NCBI RefSeq assembly: GCF_022385335.1
Contig: NZ_CP092431.1
Coordinates: forward strand, 3,534,001 to 3,598,000
Origin: Streptomyces deccanensis
Lineage (GTDB): Bacteria; Actinomycetota; Actinomycetes; Streptomycetales; Streptomycetaceae
Length of the DNA stretch: 64,000 bases
Direction of reading: 5' to 3'
The notes below the pieces were generated by a model. It saw nothing but the letters and a program-made list of their open reading frames with translations, did no database searches and was not told the DNA's origin. The translations under genes and the position numbers were made by a program. Below are positions 1 through 8,658 of the stretch, one piece after another. Numbering within the stretch: position 1 is the stretch's first letter; every line of letters starts with the position of its first letter.

Positions 1-2
1 CG

Positions 3-758
3 CAGACCCCGCCGTACGGCCAGCAGCAGGCACCGTACGGTCAGCAGCCCTACCCGACGGTGCCGCAGCCGCCGGTCCCCTCCGGGGGTGGCGGCAAGAA
101 GGTCGGCATCATCCTGGGCGCGGTCGCCGTGGTGGCCGCGGTCGCGGTCGGCGCGTACTTCGTCCTCGGCAGCGGCGGCGGCGCGGACATCGCGGACGAC
201 GGGCCGCACAAGCTGACTACGCCGGCGACGGTGCTCGGTGACTACAAGAAGAACGACAGCGGCAGCGGCGCCTTGTCGGATAGCGACGTGAAGGACGCCG
301 AGAAGTGGGGGGTGAGCAATCCCAAGGATGTCAGCGCCTCTTACGTATCGGGCAACGAGAACAACCCGCTGGCGCAGAAGCAGCTTCACTTCAGCGGGGT
401 CTACGGCGAGATCGAGGACCCCGAGAAGGTCGTCGACGCCATGCTGAACCACATGGAGTCCGAGTCCGGCAAGAGCGACGAAGACACGAAGGTCACCATG
501 GTCGGGGACCCGAAGTCGTACGACTCCGCCGACGGTGCGGTCCTCAAGTGCCAGGACGCCAAGATGGAGCCGACCGGCGGTACGAGCGACGGTCCGAGCG
601 TGATGAACCTGTCGTTCTGCGTGTGGGGTGACTACAGCACCGTCGGCATCGTGATGCCGATGGACCTGGCAAGCATCATGGCGGAGAAGGCGACGGACCA
701 GTCCACGGCTGCAGACACCACGGCGAAGTTCCGCGAGGCGGTCCGCGTCAAGGCCTGA
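3..758 (+). CDS. Membrane-anchored protein with Pro/Gln-rich N-terminus (5' end outside window)
   Basis: The reading frame is open to the first base, so the true start lies upstream of the window; a GTG at 60 is internal to the frame and not preceded by a good ribosome site. The visible N-terminus is a Gln/Tyr/Pro-rich stretch with repeated APYGQQ-like units, followed by a Gly run, two lysines and a single hydrophobic helix of about 22 residues. About 190 extracytoplasmic residues follow, with two cysteines that could form a disulfide. This architecture (proline-rich cytosolic tail, one helix, outer domain) is very common in Streptomyces. I do not recognise the outer domain and assign no function. 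A strong hairpin follows the stop. Confidence 0.75.
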   Translation, partial: QTPPYGQQQAPYGQQPYPTVPQPPVPSGGGGKKVGIILGAVAVVAAVAVGAYFVLGSGGGADIADDGPHKLTTPATVLGDYKKNDSGSGALSDSDVKDAEKWGVSNPKDVSASYVSGNENNPLAQKQLHFSGVYGEIEDPEKVVDAMLNHMESESGKSDEDTKVTMVGDPKSYDSADGAVLKCQDAKMEPTGGTSDGPSVMNLSFCVWGDYSTVGIVMPMDLASIMAEKATDQSTAADTTAKFREAVRVKA

Positions 759-766
759 GCCACATC

Positions 767-809
767 GAAGAGGGGCACCCATGCCAAGCGACAGGGGGTG
801 CCCCTCTTC
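767..809 (+). terminator. Terminator hairpin after the first gene
   Basis: A perfect 14-bp stem (767-780 with 796-809) encloses a 15-nt loop, 9 nt after the stop at 758. It lies between two converging genes and may serve both. Confidence 0.8.
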
Positions 810-840
810 CTTATTGCCTCGTCAGCTGTTCAAGGGCCTG

Positions 841-1128
841 TCAGGCCCGTATGCACGCTTCAAGCGCATGCGTCGAGGTAACGCCCAGGCCAACGAGCCG
901 TGAGTAGCAATTGGGGTTGGCAATCTTGCTGTTGCCGATCGGCGCAGTCAGAGCCGCGAAAGCGCAAGCCGCACCCACCCTCGGGCCGATTGCGTAACCC
1001 TTACCGCCGAGATAGTTCACGCACCGGGCAGTGGAGGCGTGTGCCCCACCAGCCGTAACCACCGGCAGAACCCCCGCCGCCGCAACCACACTCAGCACTG
1101 TCAAGAAGCGCCTTACCTTCAACGCCAA
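841..1128 (-). CDS. Small secreted protein
   Basis: This 95-residue protein begins with a basic MALKVRRF region, a hydrophobic core and an Ala-His-Ala-Ser signal-peptidase-like site near residue 31, so a mature protein of about 64 residues should be exported. The mature part has four cysteines, suggesting two disulfides, and resembles the many small Cys-containing extracellular proteins of Streptomyces, but I recognise no family. An AAGGAT-like ribosome site precedes the ATG. It lies downstream of clpX on the same strand but is separated from it by a perfect 20-bp hairpin, so it is probably transcribed on its own. Confidence 0.65.
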   Translation of the reverse strand: MALKVRRFLTVLSVVAAAGVLPVVTAGGAHASTARCVNYLGGKGYAIGPRVGAACAFAALTAPIGNSKIANPNCYSRLVGLGVTSTHALEACIRA

Positions 1129-1245
1129 GATCCTTTCCGTCTCAAACCGTCAGGGTGGTCTGCCCTGATGGGGACAGGAGATCATTGAGGCGGCCATGAC
1201 ACCACTGTTTCTCGATCAACTGGCTTGAATCAGAAGGAGATCGAG

Positions 1246-1289
1246 CGCGGAGAGGGCACCCGACGCATTCGTCGGGTGCCCTCTCCGCG
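1246..1289 (-). terminator. Terminator of the clp operon
   Basis: A perfect 20-bp stem (1246-1265 with 1270-1289) with a 4-nt loop lies 16 nt beyond the clpX stop. It is symmetrical, so it can stop transcription in both directions. Confidence 0.85.
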
Positions 1290-1305
1290 TGCGTGTCTCT
1301 GCGGG

Positions 1306-2592
1306 CTACGCCGTCTTCTGCTCCCCCGGCCCCCGGCCCCGTGCATCGCGCGGAATGAGCGTCGGGTTCACGTTCGAGTGGACGACGTCCGCTGTGATGA
1401 CGACTCGGGCCACGTCCTTGCGGGACGGGACCTCGTACATCACGGACATGAGGACTTCCTCCATGATGGCGCGCAGGCCGCGGGCGCCGGTCTGGCGGAG
1501 GATGGCCTGGTCGGCGATGGCTTCGAGGGCCTCGCGCTCGAAGTCCAGCTCCACACCGTCGAGTTCGAAGAGGCGCTGGTACTGCTTCACCAGCGCGTTG
1601 CGCGGCTCGACGAGGATCTGGAGCAGGGCCTCGCGGTCCAGGTTGTGGACCGAGGTGATGACCGGGAGACGGCCGATGAACTCCGGGATCATGCCGAACT
1701 TGACCAGGTCCTCCGGCATGACGTCCTCGAACTGGTCCTTCGACTCGAGTTCGCGCTTCGAGCGGATCGTGGCGCCGAAGCCGATGCCCTTGGCGCCGGC
1801 CCGGGACTCGATGATCTTCTCCAGGCCGGAGAAGGCGCCGCCCACGATGAACAGGACGTTCGTCGTGTCGATCTGGATGAACTCCTGGTGCGGGTGCTTG
1901 CGGCCGCCCTGCGGGGGGACCGAGGCCGTCGTGCCTTCGAGGATCTTCAGGAGGGCCTGCTGCACGCCTTCACCCGACACGTCGCGGGTGATGGACGGGT
2001 TTTCGCTCTTTCGGGCCACCTTGTCGATCTCGTCGATGTAGATGATCCCGGTCTCGGCCTTCTTGACGTCGTAGTCGGCCGCCTGGATGAGCTTCAGCAG
2101 GATGTTCTCGACGTCCTCGCCGACGTACCCCGCCTCCGTCAGCGCGGTCGCGTCCGCGATCGCGAACGGGACGTTCAGCATGCGCGCGAGGGTCTGGGCG
2201 AGGAGGGTCTTGCCGGAGCCCGTGGGGCCCAGCAGCAGGATGTTGGACTTCGCCAACTCGATGGCGTCCTCGCGGCTTTGACCGCCGCCGTTCTCACCGG
2301 CCTGGACCCGCTTGTAGTGGTTGTAGACGGCAACGGAGAGCGCCTTCTTGGCCGCCTCCTGGCCGACCACGTACCCCTCGAGGAACTCGTAGATCTCGCG
2401 GGGCTTGGGGAGTTCCTCCCAGCGCACCTCGCTGGTCTCGGCGAGCTCCTCCTCGATGATCTCGTTGCAGAGGTCGATGCACTCGTCGCAGATGTACACA
2501 CCGGGCCCTGCGATGAGCTTCTTGACCTGCTTCTGGCTCTTGCCGCAGAACGAGCACTTGAGCAGATCGCCGCCGTCACCGATGCGTGCCAC
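1306..2592 (-). CDS. clpX: ATP-dependent Clp protease, ATPase subunit ClpX
   Basis: AAA+ unfoldase (428 aa, usual family length) that recognises tagged substrates and threads them into the ClpP peptidase in the cytosol. The N-terminal zinc domain has Cys13, Cys16, Cys35 and Cys38. Walker A (GPTGSGKT) is at 122-129 and Walker B (IIYIDEID) at about 183-190. The GYVG pore loop is at 155-158, and an RKH loop and an IGF loop (in AKGIGFGA), which docks on ClpP, are present. It follows clpP2 by 203 bp on the same strand, so it may use its own promoter as well as read-through. The start is fixed by the conserved [16 protein letters not shown] beginning. Confidence 0.97.
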   Translation of the reverse strand: MARIGDGGDLLKCSFCGKSQKQVKKLIAGPGVYICDECIDLCNEIIEEELAETSEVRWEELPKPREIYEFLEGYVVGQEAAKKALSVAVYNHYKRVQAGENGGGQSREDAIELAKSNILLLGPTGSGKTLLAQTLARMLNVPFAIADATALTEAGYVGEDVENILLKLIQAADYDVKKAETGIIYIDEIDKVARKSENPSITRDVSGEGVQQALLKILEGTTASVPPQGGRKHPHQEFIQIDTTNVLFIVGGAFSGLEKIIESRAGAKGIGFGATIRSKRELESKDQFEDVMPEDLVKFGMIPEFIGRLPVITSVHNLDREALLQILVEPRNALVKQYQRLFELDGVELDFEREALEAIADQAILRQTGARGLRAIMEEVLMSVMYEVPSRKDVARVVITADVVHSNVNPTLIPRDARGRGPGEQKTA

Positions 2593-2795
2593 GGTGTGCT
2601 TCCCCTTCGCCTGGGAGACGACTGGACGATTTCGATCCAGCGGCTCCTGGTGCTGCCTTATGTCGACGGTACCTTGCCGGGCCCCCCGTTCGGGCCCCCC
2701 TTGGCACGGTTCGCTTTGACGTGCACCTTGTCGTGCACTGGGTCAAACGGTGCCAACCATGCCAAGGGGCGGCAGACATTACAGCCTTTTCGCGG

Positions 2796-3476
2796 TCAGC
2801 GGACGCTGTTGTTGTTCATCTTCCGCGTGGAGATGATCTGGTCGATCAGGCCGTACGACAGCGCGTCCTCGGCCGTGAGGATCTTGTCGCGCTCGATGTC
2901 CTCGCGGATCTTCTCGATCGGCGTGGTCGAGTGCTTGGCCAGCATCTCCTCCAGCTGCGCGCGCATCCGGAGGATCTCGTTGGCGGCGATCTCCAGGTCG
3001 GAGACCTGACCGCGGCCCGTCTCGCTGTACGGCTGGTGGATCAGGACGCGGGCGTTCGGCAGCGCCATGCGCTTGCCCGGCGTACCGGCGGCCAGCAGGA
3101 TCGCGGCGGCGGAGGCCGCCTGGCCCATGCAGACCGTCTGGATGTCGGGCTTCACGAACTGCATCGTGTCGTAGATCGCGGTGAGCGCCGTGAAGGAGCC
3201 GCCGGGGCTGTTGATGTAGACCGAGATGTCCCGGTCGGGGTCCATCGACTCCAGGCACAGCAGCTGTGCCATGACGTCGTTGGCGGAGGCGTCGTCGATC
3301 TGCACGCCGAGGAAGATCACCCGCTCCTCGAAGAGCTTCGCGTACGGGTCGTACTCGCGGATGCCCTGCGAGGTGCGCTCGACGAAGCGCGGGATGACGT
3401 AGCGGGACTCGGCCGTAGGGCCCGAGTACTGGGAGCGTGCGCTGTCGTAGAGGCCGCTGCCGGGGAAGTCGTTCAC
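2796..3476 (-). CDS. clpP2: ATP-dependent Clp protease proteolytic subunit 2
   Basis: Serine peptidase subunit (226 aa) of the Clp barrel. The triad is visible: Ser122 in MGQAASAA, His147 in VLIHQP and Asp197 in ERDK. The N-terminus is about 30 residues longer than in ClpP1 and begins with a Ser/Tyr-rich propeptide-like part. Actinobacteria need two different ClpP rings; this is the second gene of the clpP1-clpP2 pair, 79 bp after clpP1. A GGAG ribosome site precedes the ATG. Naming of P1 and P2 follows gene order in Streptomyces. Confidence 0.95.
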   Translation of the reverse strand: MNDFPGSGLYDSARSQYSGPTAESRYVIPRFVERTSQGIREYDPYAKLFEERVIFLGVQIDDASANDVMAQLLCLESMDPDRDISVYINSPGGSFTALTAIYDTMQFVKPDIQTVCMGQAASAAAILLAAGTPGKRMALPNARVLIHQPYSETGRGQVSDLEIAANEILRMRAQLEEMLAKHSTTPIEKIREDIERDKILTAEDALSYGLIDQIISTRKMNNNSVR

Positions 3477-3555
3477 TGGTGTCTCCTGGGAGCCTGAGAG
3501 GGGCTGAGGCGGTCGGCTGGGGGCGTTACGGGGGTGTGCGTGGCGGCGGGTGCCG

Positions 3556-4182
3556 TCACGCCTGCCCGGCCCCGGTGCCGCCGCCGCCCGGCATGCCCGC
3601 GGCGGTGGCGATCACGTCGTCGATGAGGCCGTAGGCCTTGGCCTCGAAGGCGTCGAACCAGCGGTCGCGGTCCGAGTCACGGGTGATCTGCTCGACCGAC
3701 TGGCCGGTGTGCTGCGAGGTGAGCTCGGCCATGCGCTTCTTGGTGTGCAGCAGTCGCTCGGCGTGGATCTTGATGTCCGAGGCGGAGCCCGCCAGGCCCG
3801 CGGAGGGCTGGTGGATCAGGATCTCGGCGTTCGGCAGCGCGAAGCGCTTGCCCGGGGTGCCCGCGCTGAGCAGGAACTGCCCCATCGAGGCCGCGAGACC
3901 CATGGCGATGGTCACCACGTCGTTCTTGATGTACTGCATGGTGTCGTAGATCGCCATGCCGGCCGTGATGGAACCGCCCGGGCTGTTGATGTAGAGGTAG
4001 ATGTCCTTGTCCGGGTCGGCGGCAAGGAGCAGCAGCTGTGCGGTGATCTTGTTCGCGATGTCGTCGTCGACCGGCTGGCCGAGGAAGATGATCCGCTCGT
4101 TGAGCAGCCGGTTGTAGACATGGTCGCCGAGGCCACCGCCGATGGAAGGCTCGCCGGCGGCGGAGGGCATCAGATTCGTCAC
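3556..4182 (-). CDS. clpP1: ATP-dependent Clp protease proteolytic subunit 1
   Basis: Serine peptidase subunit (208 aa). Catalytic residues are Ser99 in MGLAASMGQ, His124 in EILIHQP and Asp173 in DRDRW. A Gly-rich C-terminal tail ([10 protein letters not shown]) is specific to this copy. It is the first gene of the clpP1-clpP2 transcript. In Streptomyces this promoter is activated by ClgR, and a matching site lies about 145 bp upstream. The chosen ATG gives a short variable N-terminus before the conserved [14 protein letters not shown] core. Confidence 0.95.
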   Translation of the reverse strand: MTNLMPSAAGEPSIGGGLGDHVYNRLLNERIIFLGQPVDDDIANKITAQLLLLAADPDKDIYLYINSPGGSITAGMAIYDTMQYIKNDVVTIAMGLAASMGQFLLSAGTPGKRFALPNAEILIHQPSAGLAGSASDIKIHAERLLHTKKRMAELTSQHTGQSVEQITRDSDRDRWFDAFEAKAYGLIDDVIATAAGMPGGGGTGAGQA

Positions 4183-4325
4183 GTATCCACCTGCTCGTCT
4201 TACGACGGCGCCGGGCCGTCTTCACGTTTCCCTTCCGGGGGCCGAGCCGTTTTCCCGACGGCTCCGCCCTCGTATTCATGGACCCTAACGCGGTGGCTCC
4301 GCCGGTGAATCCCGCAGAGGGAACT

Positions 4326-4340
4326 GTTCGCTGTCAGCGC
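4326..4340 (-). promoter_or_regulatory. Candidate ClgR operator before clpP1
   Basis: GTTCGC at 4326-4331, a 5-nt spacer and GCG at 4337-4339 match the GTTCGC-N5-GCG element I recall for ClgR-controlled clp and lon promoters in Streptomyces. The core is an imperfect palindrome (TTCGCTGTCAGCGCA). It sits about 145 bp upstream of the clpP1 start. The match is by eye. Confidence 0.65.
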
Positions 4341-4387
4341 ATGCGCTCCGCTGGCTGAGCGGGTGCGTGGTGGCCCCCGGCCCGGAC

Positions 4388-4503
4388 AGGGGCGCGGGGA
4401 ACTGCGCGACCGGCCAGGAACAAGCCGCAGAAGCGTCTGCCACGGGCTGTGGATCGGCGAGTGCGGCTTGTCGTGGGCTGGTCGCGCAGTTCCCCGCGCC
4501 CCT
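4388..4503. repeat. Inverted pair of a dispersed GC-rich repeat
   Basis: Two 23-bp arms (4388-4410 and 4481-4503) are perfect inverted copies of the element whose core is CGCGCAGTTCCCCGCGCCCC; 70 bp lie between them. The same core recurs at 9302, 12953, 37468 and 54134-54254. It fills most of the 390-bp gap between tig and clpP1 (4183-4572), together with the ClgR site and the tig terminator. Confidence 0.75.
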
Positions 4504-4512
4504 TGGGTAGGC

Positions 4513-4552
4513 CGACGGGCCCCTGGGTCACAAGTGATCCAGGGGCCCGTCG
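4513..4552 (-). terminator. Terminator of tig
   Basis: A 14-bp perfect stem (4513-4526 with 4539-4552) continues inward through GTCAC/GTGAT pairing, leaving almost no loop. It begins 21 nt after the tig stop. Confidence 0.8.
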
Positions 4553-4572
4553 TCAGGCGAACAGCGGAGCGA

Positions 4573-5967
4573 TCAGGCCTCGGGGGCCTTCTCCTCGGCC
4601 TCGGCGGAGCCCTCGGTCTCCTCGGTGGTCTCGGCGGAGGCCTCGGTCTCCTCCTCCTCGTCGTCCAGGTCGACGATCTCGCCGTTGGTGTCCTTCACCG
4701 TGGCGGACTCGACGACCAGGGCCAGGGCCTTGCCGCGGGCGACCTCGCCGACGAGGAGCTGGACCTGGTTGTTCTGGACGACGGCCTGGGCGAACTGGTC
4801 CGGGGACATGCCGGAGGAGGCCGCGCGGCGCATGAGGTGCTCGGTGAGCTCCTCCTGGTTGACGTTCAGCTTCTCCTTGGAGACCAGCTCGTCGAGGACG
4901 AACTGGGTCTTGATGCCCTTGACGGCCGCTTCCTTGGTCTCGGCGTCGAACTCCTCGACCGTCTTGCCCTGGATCTCGAGGTACTTCTCGAGGTCGAGAC
5001 CCATCTGGCCGAGCTGGTGGTGCTCCAGGTTGTGCTTGCGGGTGTTGATCTCGTCCTCGAGGAGCTTCTCGGGGACGGGCACCTCGACGAGCTCCAGCAG
5101 CTTCTCCAGGACGCGCTCCTGGGCCTGCGTGGCCTGGTCGTACTGCTTCATGTTCTCCAGGCGCTTGCGGCTGTCGGCGCGCAGCTCCTCGAGGGTGTCG
5201 AACTCGGAGGCGAGCTGGGCGAACTCGTCGTCCAGGGCCGGGAGTTCACGGGCGGCGACCTGGGAGACCTTGACGGTCACCTCGGCCTCCTTGCCGGCCG
5301 CCGAGCCGCCCTTGAGCTCGGAGGTGAAGGTGGCCTCGCCACCGGCCTCCAGGCCCTTCACGGCGTCGTCGATGCCGTCCAGCAGCTCGCCGGAGCCGAT
5401 GGTGTAGGAGACGCCCTCGGCGACGCCGTCCTCCAGGATCTCGCCGTCGACCTTGGCCTCCAGGTCGATCGTCACGACGTCGCCGTCCTCGGCGGCGCGC
5501 TCGACCGGGGAGGTGGAGGCGAAGCGCTCGCGCAGCTGCTCGACCGCCTTCTCGATGTCCTCCTCGGTGACCTCGACGGCGTCGACCTCGACCTCGATGC
5601 CGGAGTAGTCCGGGATCTCGATGGTCGGGCGGACGTCGACCTCGGCGGTGAAGTTCAGCGTCTCGCCGTCCTTCAGCTCCGTGATGTCGACCTCGGGCTG
5701 GCCCAGGACGTTGAGCTCGGCCTCGTTGACCGCGTCGGTGTAGAACTTCGGAAGCGCGTCGTTGACCGCCTCCTCCAGGACCGCACCGCGGCCGAACCGC
5801 TGGTCGATGACGCGGGCCGGGATCTTGCCCTTGCGGAAGCCCTTCACCGTGACCTGCTGGTTGATCTTCTTGTACGCCGCGTCGAGGCTGTCCTTGAGCT
5901 CCTCGAAGGGCACCTCGATGCTGAGCCGAACCCGGGTCGGGTTCAGGGTCTCCACGGCGCTCTTCAC
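4573..5967 (-). CDS. tig: Trigger factor (ribosome-associated chaperone and prolyl isomerase)
   Basis: Trigger factor (464 aa) binds ribosomal protein L23 at the tunnel exit and shields nascent chains. The ribosome-binding signature GFRKGK is at residues 43-48 of the N-terminal domain. The FKBP-type isomerase domain spans roughly 155-245, followed by the helical C-terminal chaperone domain. The last 35 residues are an acidic Glu/Ala-rich tail usual in actinobacteria. It lies upstream of clpP1 on the same strand but has its own terminator and a separate promoter at 6098-6126, so it is not simply co-transcribed with the clp genes. Confidence 0.97.
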   Translation of the reverse strand: MKSAVETLNPTRVRLSIEVPFEELKDSLDAAYKKINQQVTVKGFRKGKIPARVIDQRFGRGAVLEEAVNDALPKFYTDAVNEAELNVLGQPEVDITELKDGETLNFTAEVDVRPTIEIPDYSGIEVEVDAVEVTEEDIEKAVEQLRERFASTSPVERAAEDGDVVTIDLEAKVDGEILEDGVAEGVSYTIGSGELLDGIDDAVKGLEAGGEATFTSELKGGSAAGKEAEVTVKVSQVAARELPALDDEFAQLASEFDTLEELRADSRKRLENMKQYDQATQAQERVLEKLLELVEVPVPEKLLEDEINTRKHNLEHHQLGQMGLDLEKYLEIQGKTVEEFDAETKEAAVKGIKTQFVLDELVSKEKLNVNQEELTEHLMRRAASSGMSPDQFAQAVVQNNQVQLLVGEVARGKALALVVESATVKDTNGEIVDLDDEEEETEASAETTEETEGSAEAEEKAPEA

Positions 5968-6097
5968 GGTTCGGTCTCCTTGGGGGCTGACTTCTTGGGG
6001 TTCTGCTGGGGGGTCCCCTGCCGGTTGCGGCAGGGCCTCAGCGGATTAGCGGCCCTTGAGAGACGTGAGAGTGCAGACACACGGGCGCGCAGCTTGC

Positions 6098-6126
6098 ATA
6101 GTAACCGCAGGCGGTACACGCCCCAA
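6098..6126 (-). promoter_or_regulatory. Predicted tig promoter
   Basis: Read on the minus strand: TTGGGG (6126-6121), a 17-nt spacer and TACTAT (6103-6098). This fits the principal sigma factor pattern and would start transcription near 6091, giving a 5' leader of about 120 nt with a small hairpin near 6017-6037. Confidence 0.5.
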
Positions 6127-6168
6127 AAGGCGATCTTGCCGGTGGGCGGGCGCGCCGTACCGGCACGG

Positions 6169-6245
6169 TGGTCGGGGTGGCGGGATTTGAACCCACGGCC
6201 TTCCGCTCCCAAAGCGGACGCGCTACCAAGCTGCGCCACACCCCG
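6169..6245 (-). tRNA. tRNA-Pro (UGG anticodon)
   Basis: A full cloverleaf can be folded on the minus strand. The acceptor stem CGGGGTG pairs with CACCCCG, the anticodon stem TCCGC/GCGGA holds a TTTGGGA loop with anticodon TGG, and the T arm contains GGTTCAAAT. The 3' CCA is encoded (6169-6171). Confidence 0.95.
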
Positions 6246-6386
6246 TCTGGTGCGACACGTAGGGTACATGCCCGCAGGCCATACGGTTGCCGGATTTACC
6301 GAGTGCGCGGGCGCGTGCGACGGCGGGCGCGGGAGCGGCCGGGGGGCGCGACCGGAAGGGGTGTGCGGCCGGGGCGTCCGACCCGC

Positions 6387-6392
6387 TACGAT
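6387..6392 (+). promoter_or_regulatory. -10 box of the tRNA-Gly promoter
   Basis: TACGAT lies 42 nt upstream of the mature tRNA 5' end and fits the principal -10 consensus. No good -35 is visible. Confidence 0.4.
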
Positions 6393-6433
6393 GCCTTCAG
6401 TGCCGCGGTCCTCCGACCTGCGGCGCGCGCTGT

Positions 6434-6507
6434 GCGGGCGTAGCTCAATGGTAGAGCCCTAGTCTTCCAAACTAGCTACGCGGGTTCGATTCCCGTCGCC
6501 CGCTCCA
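6434..6507 (+). tRNA. tRNA-Gly (UCC anticodon)
   Basis: Acceptor stem GCGGGCG pairs with CGCCCGC. The anticodon stem CTAGT/ACTAG carries loop CTTCCAA with anticodon TCC, and the T arm has GGTTCGATTCC. Discriminator T and an encoded CCA end at 6507. Confidence 0.95.
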
Positions 6508-6511
6508 ACGG

Positions 6512-6559
6512 CCTCCGGCCCGGTTCGAGGGATTCCTCGGACCGGGCCGGAGGTTTTTT
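6512..6559 (+). terminator. Rho-independent terminator after tRNA-Gly
   Basis: A 19-bp stem (6512-6530 with 6535-6553, one G-T pair), a GATT loop and six T residues (6554-6559). It is one of the few classical U-tailed terminators in the window. Confidence 0.9.
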
Positions 6560-6606
6560 CGTGACGGCTCCTCGGCTCACCGTGCGTGGTCGGACGGTCA
6601 CGGTCG

Positions 6607-6810
6607 CTAGAACTGGATCGAGTTGATCGTGTCCGCTATCGAGTTCAGGAAGCGTTGGATGTCGTCGGCCATGCCCGTCGAGGCGAGGAAGAAGCCGAAG
6701 AGGATGGCGACGACGGCCGGGCCGGCCTTGATCGTCCCCCCTCGCATCAGTACCACCAGGATGATCCCCAGCAAGAGCACCACTGACAGCGAAATGGCCA
6801 CACTGATCAC
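6607..6810 (-). CDS. Small membrane protein
   Basis: From the GTG at 6810 the product has 67 residues: two hydrophobic helices (about 5-22 and 30-44) joined by a short RGGTIK turn, then a polar tail ending in NSIADTINSIQF. The ribosome site (GAGGG) is only 2-3 nt from this GTG, which is close. The frame stays open upstream to 7053, but the extra residues look non-coding (irregular, Pro/Gly rich), so I prefer the short form. Function unknown; similar two-helix proteins occur in many streptomycetes. Confidence 0.6.
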   Translation of the reverse strand: MISVAISLSVVLLLGIILVVLMRGGTIKAGPAVVAILFGFFLASTGMADDIQRFLNSIADTINSIQF

Positions 6811-7303
6811 ACCCTCGGTCGGTCCGCACTCCCGGCCCGGGGCGCCGACCCCACGCGCACCCCGCCAGAACCATCGTGCCACCAACCAGGCCGTCATATG
6901 CAGCGGCTGAGGCAACGTCGGCCACGGCACCGCACCCGCGCCACCCCCGCCCCCGGTCAACGGGAGGGCTTCGGAAGTGAATTCGGGGTGATCGTTTCCG
7001 TGCACACACAACCTGGGCGCAGGGAATTCGAATTGTTGCCACAGACACACCAAGAGGTGTGCCCAGGGCGGTAATTAACCGGACATTCCGCCGGAATCGC
7101 CTGCGCACGTTATGCACCATTTAGTCGGGATGAATGCGGACAGACCGAGGCACGCCAAGCGCCGTGAGGTGTACGGACGGTGATGTTCCGACTGATGCAC
7201 ACTTCACCGAATCCTGGGTACCCGTGAGTGACACGTACCCCTCAATACAGGATTCACGTCGGTGGTTTTACGAAATCGCACAGACAACGCTAGGGTGCCT
7301 CAG
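6811..7303. other. Intergenic region without a supported gene
   Basis: No convincing coding sequence. It is less GC-rich than the surroundings, holds a small hairpin (7046-7061, CACACC/GGTGTG) and the near-palindrome GGTAATTAACC (7070-7080), and ends with a TAGGGT box (7290-7295) that could serve as the -10 of the acyltransferase transcript. Confidence 0.5.
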
Positions 7304-7384
7304 ATGTTCACCGCTGCCTCGTCCCCCGCTTGCGCAGCGAGTGCTCGGACCGTCCCCCGGAGCCCCCGGCGGGAGGGTCTGTGA
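7304..7384 (+). CDS. Possible leaderless upstream ORF coupled to the acyltransferase
   Basis: An ATG nine nt after a TAGGGT -10-like box opens a 26-codon frame (begins MFTAASSPAC) whose TGA overlaps the GTG start of the acyltransferase by four bases (GTGA). Position suggests a leaderless upstream ORF that couples translation. The peptide has no recognisable motif, and it could be a chance frame. Confidence 0.35.
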   Translation: MFTAASSPACAASARTVPRSPRREGL

Positions 7385-8586
7385 CGAACTCGCTGCGACC
7401 GCACGACCGGTCCAGGGCGCCGCTCCCGCCGGCACAGTCACCACAGTCGCCGGCCGACGGAGTGCCGAGCCCGCGCTCGCTGAAGTCCTCGTCCCCTCAC
7501 CCGACGCCAGGTGGCGCCTCCCCGGACGCCAGACCGGCCAAACAACGTGACGCGTTCTTCGACAACGCCAAGTACCTCGCCATCGTGCTCGTCGCGATGG
7601 GGCACGCGTGGGAGCCGCTGACCGACCACAGCCGCGCCGCCGAGGCGCTGTACATGTTCGTCTACACCTTCCACATGCCGGCGTTCATCATCATCTCCGG
7701 CTACTTCTCGCGCAGTTTCGACATGCGCGCCGACCGGCTCCGCCGGCTGATCACCGGCATCGCCGTGCCGTACGTCCTCTTCGAGATCGCGTACTCCTTC
7801 TTCAAGCGGTACGGCAACGACGACCCGTCCCACCCGATCAGCCTGCTCGACCCGTGGTACCTCACCTGGTTCCTGATCGCGCTGTTCGTGTGGCGGCTGA
7901 CGACCCCGCTGTGGAAGGTGGTGCGCTGGCCGATCCCGGTGGCACTCGGCATCGCGGCGCTCGCCTCCGTCTCGCCCGACATCGGCGACGACCTGGACCT
8001 GCAACGCGTCCTGCAGTTCCTGCCGTTCTTCGTCGCCGGCCTCTTCATGAAGCCCGCGCACTTCCAGTTCATGCGGCGTCGTGAGGTGCGGATGCTGTCC
8101 GTGCCGGTGGCGGCCGCCGCGCTGGCGATGGCGTACTGGGTGGGGCCGCACATGAACTCGGCGTGGTTTTACCACCGTGACAGCGCGCAGGAGCTGGGGG
8201 CGCCGTGGTGGGCCGGGGTCGTCATGACCTTCGCGCTCTTCGGCTGCTCCATGGTGCTCACCACCTGCTTCTTCGCCTGGGTGCCCCGGCGGAAGATGTG
8301 GTTCACCGTGCTCGGCGCGGGCACGCTGTACGGCTACCTGCTGCACGGGTTCCTCGCGAAGGGCTCGCGTTTCTGGGACTGGTACGACGCGAACGCGTGG
8401 GTGTACCAGCCGCTGGGCGAGCTCGTCGTCACGGTCTTCGCCGCGGCCGTCATCACCGTGTTGTGCACGCCGCCGGTGCAGCGGATGTTCCGGTTCGCCA
8501 TGGAGCCGAAGATGGAGTGGGCGTTCAAGAGGGACGCCGCCGAACTGGCCCGGGAGCGGGGGAAGGTCGGGGCCAAGGCCTCCTAG
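7381..8586 (+). CDS. Acyltransferase family 3 integral membrane protein
   Basis: Predicted O-acyltransferase (401 aa) that moves acetyl or other acyl groups onto surface sugars or metabolites at the membrane. About 55 disordered Ser/Pro-rich residues precede the family signature DNAKYLAIVLVAMGHAW, where His75 is the likely catalytic histidine. Roughly ten hydrophobic helices follow, with the MPAFIIISGYFSR motif typical of fucose-4-O-acetylase-like enzymes. The GTG at 7381 is chosen because GGGAGG lies five bases upstream; the frame extends to a TTG at 7330 without a ribosome site. Acceptor unknown: no glycan genes are nearby. Confidence 0.85.
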   Translation: MTNSLRPHDRSRAPLPPAQSPQSPADGVPSPRSLKSSSPHPTPGGASPDARPAKQRDAFFDNAKYLAIVLVAMGHAWEPLTDHSRAAEALYMFVYTFHMPAFIIISGYFSRSFDMRADRLRRLITGIAVPYVLFEIAYSFFKRYGNDDPSHPISLLDPWYLTWFLIALFVWRLTTPLWKVVRWPIPVALGIAALASVSPDIGDDLDLQRVLQFLPFFVAGLFMKPAHFQFMRRREVRMLSVPVAAAALAMAYWVGPHMNSAWFYHRDSAQELGAPWWAGVVMTFALFGCSMVLTTCFFAWVPRRKMWFTVLGAGTLYGYLLHGFLAKGSRFWDWYDANAWVYQPLGELVVTVFAAAVITVLCTPPVQRMFRFAMEPKMEWAFKRDAAELARERGKVGAKAS

Positions 8587-8590
8587 CCTC

Positions 8591-8627
8591 GCGGCCTCCC
8601 CGCCCGTCTCCCGGGCGGGCGGGCCGC
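8591..8627 (+). terminator. Hairpin after the acyltransferase gene
   Basis: GC-rich stem (8591-8606 with 8612-8627, two mismatches) five bases after the stop at 8586. Confidence 0.55.
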
Positions 8628-8658
8628 AGGCCGTCTCACCGCTGTCTCGCCGGGTGCG

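Noticed and set aside
2706..2722. Second possible ClgR site before clpX (GTTCGC followed by a CGT)
   Set aside because: The right half of the element does not match, and an inverted repeat of other sequence surrounds it.
1225..3009. Long open frame on the plus strand opposite clpX and clpP2
   Set aside because: It is antisense to two certain genes, has an irregular composition without domains, and reflects high-GC shadow reading.
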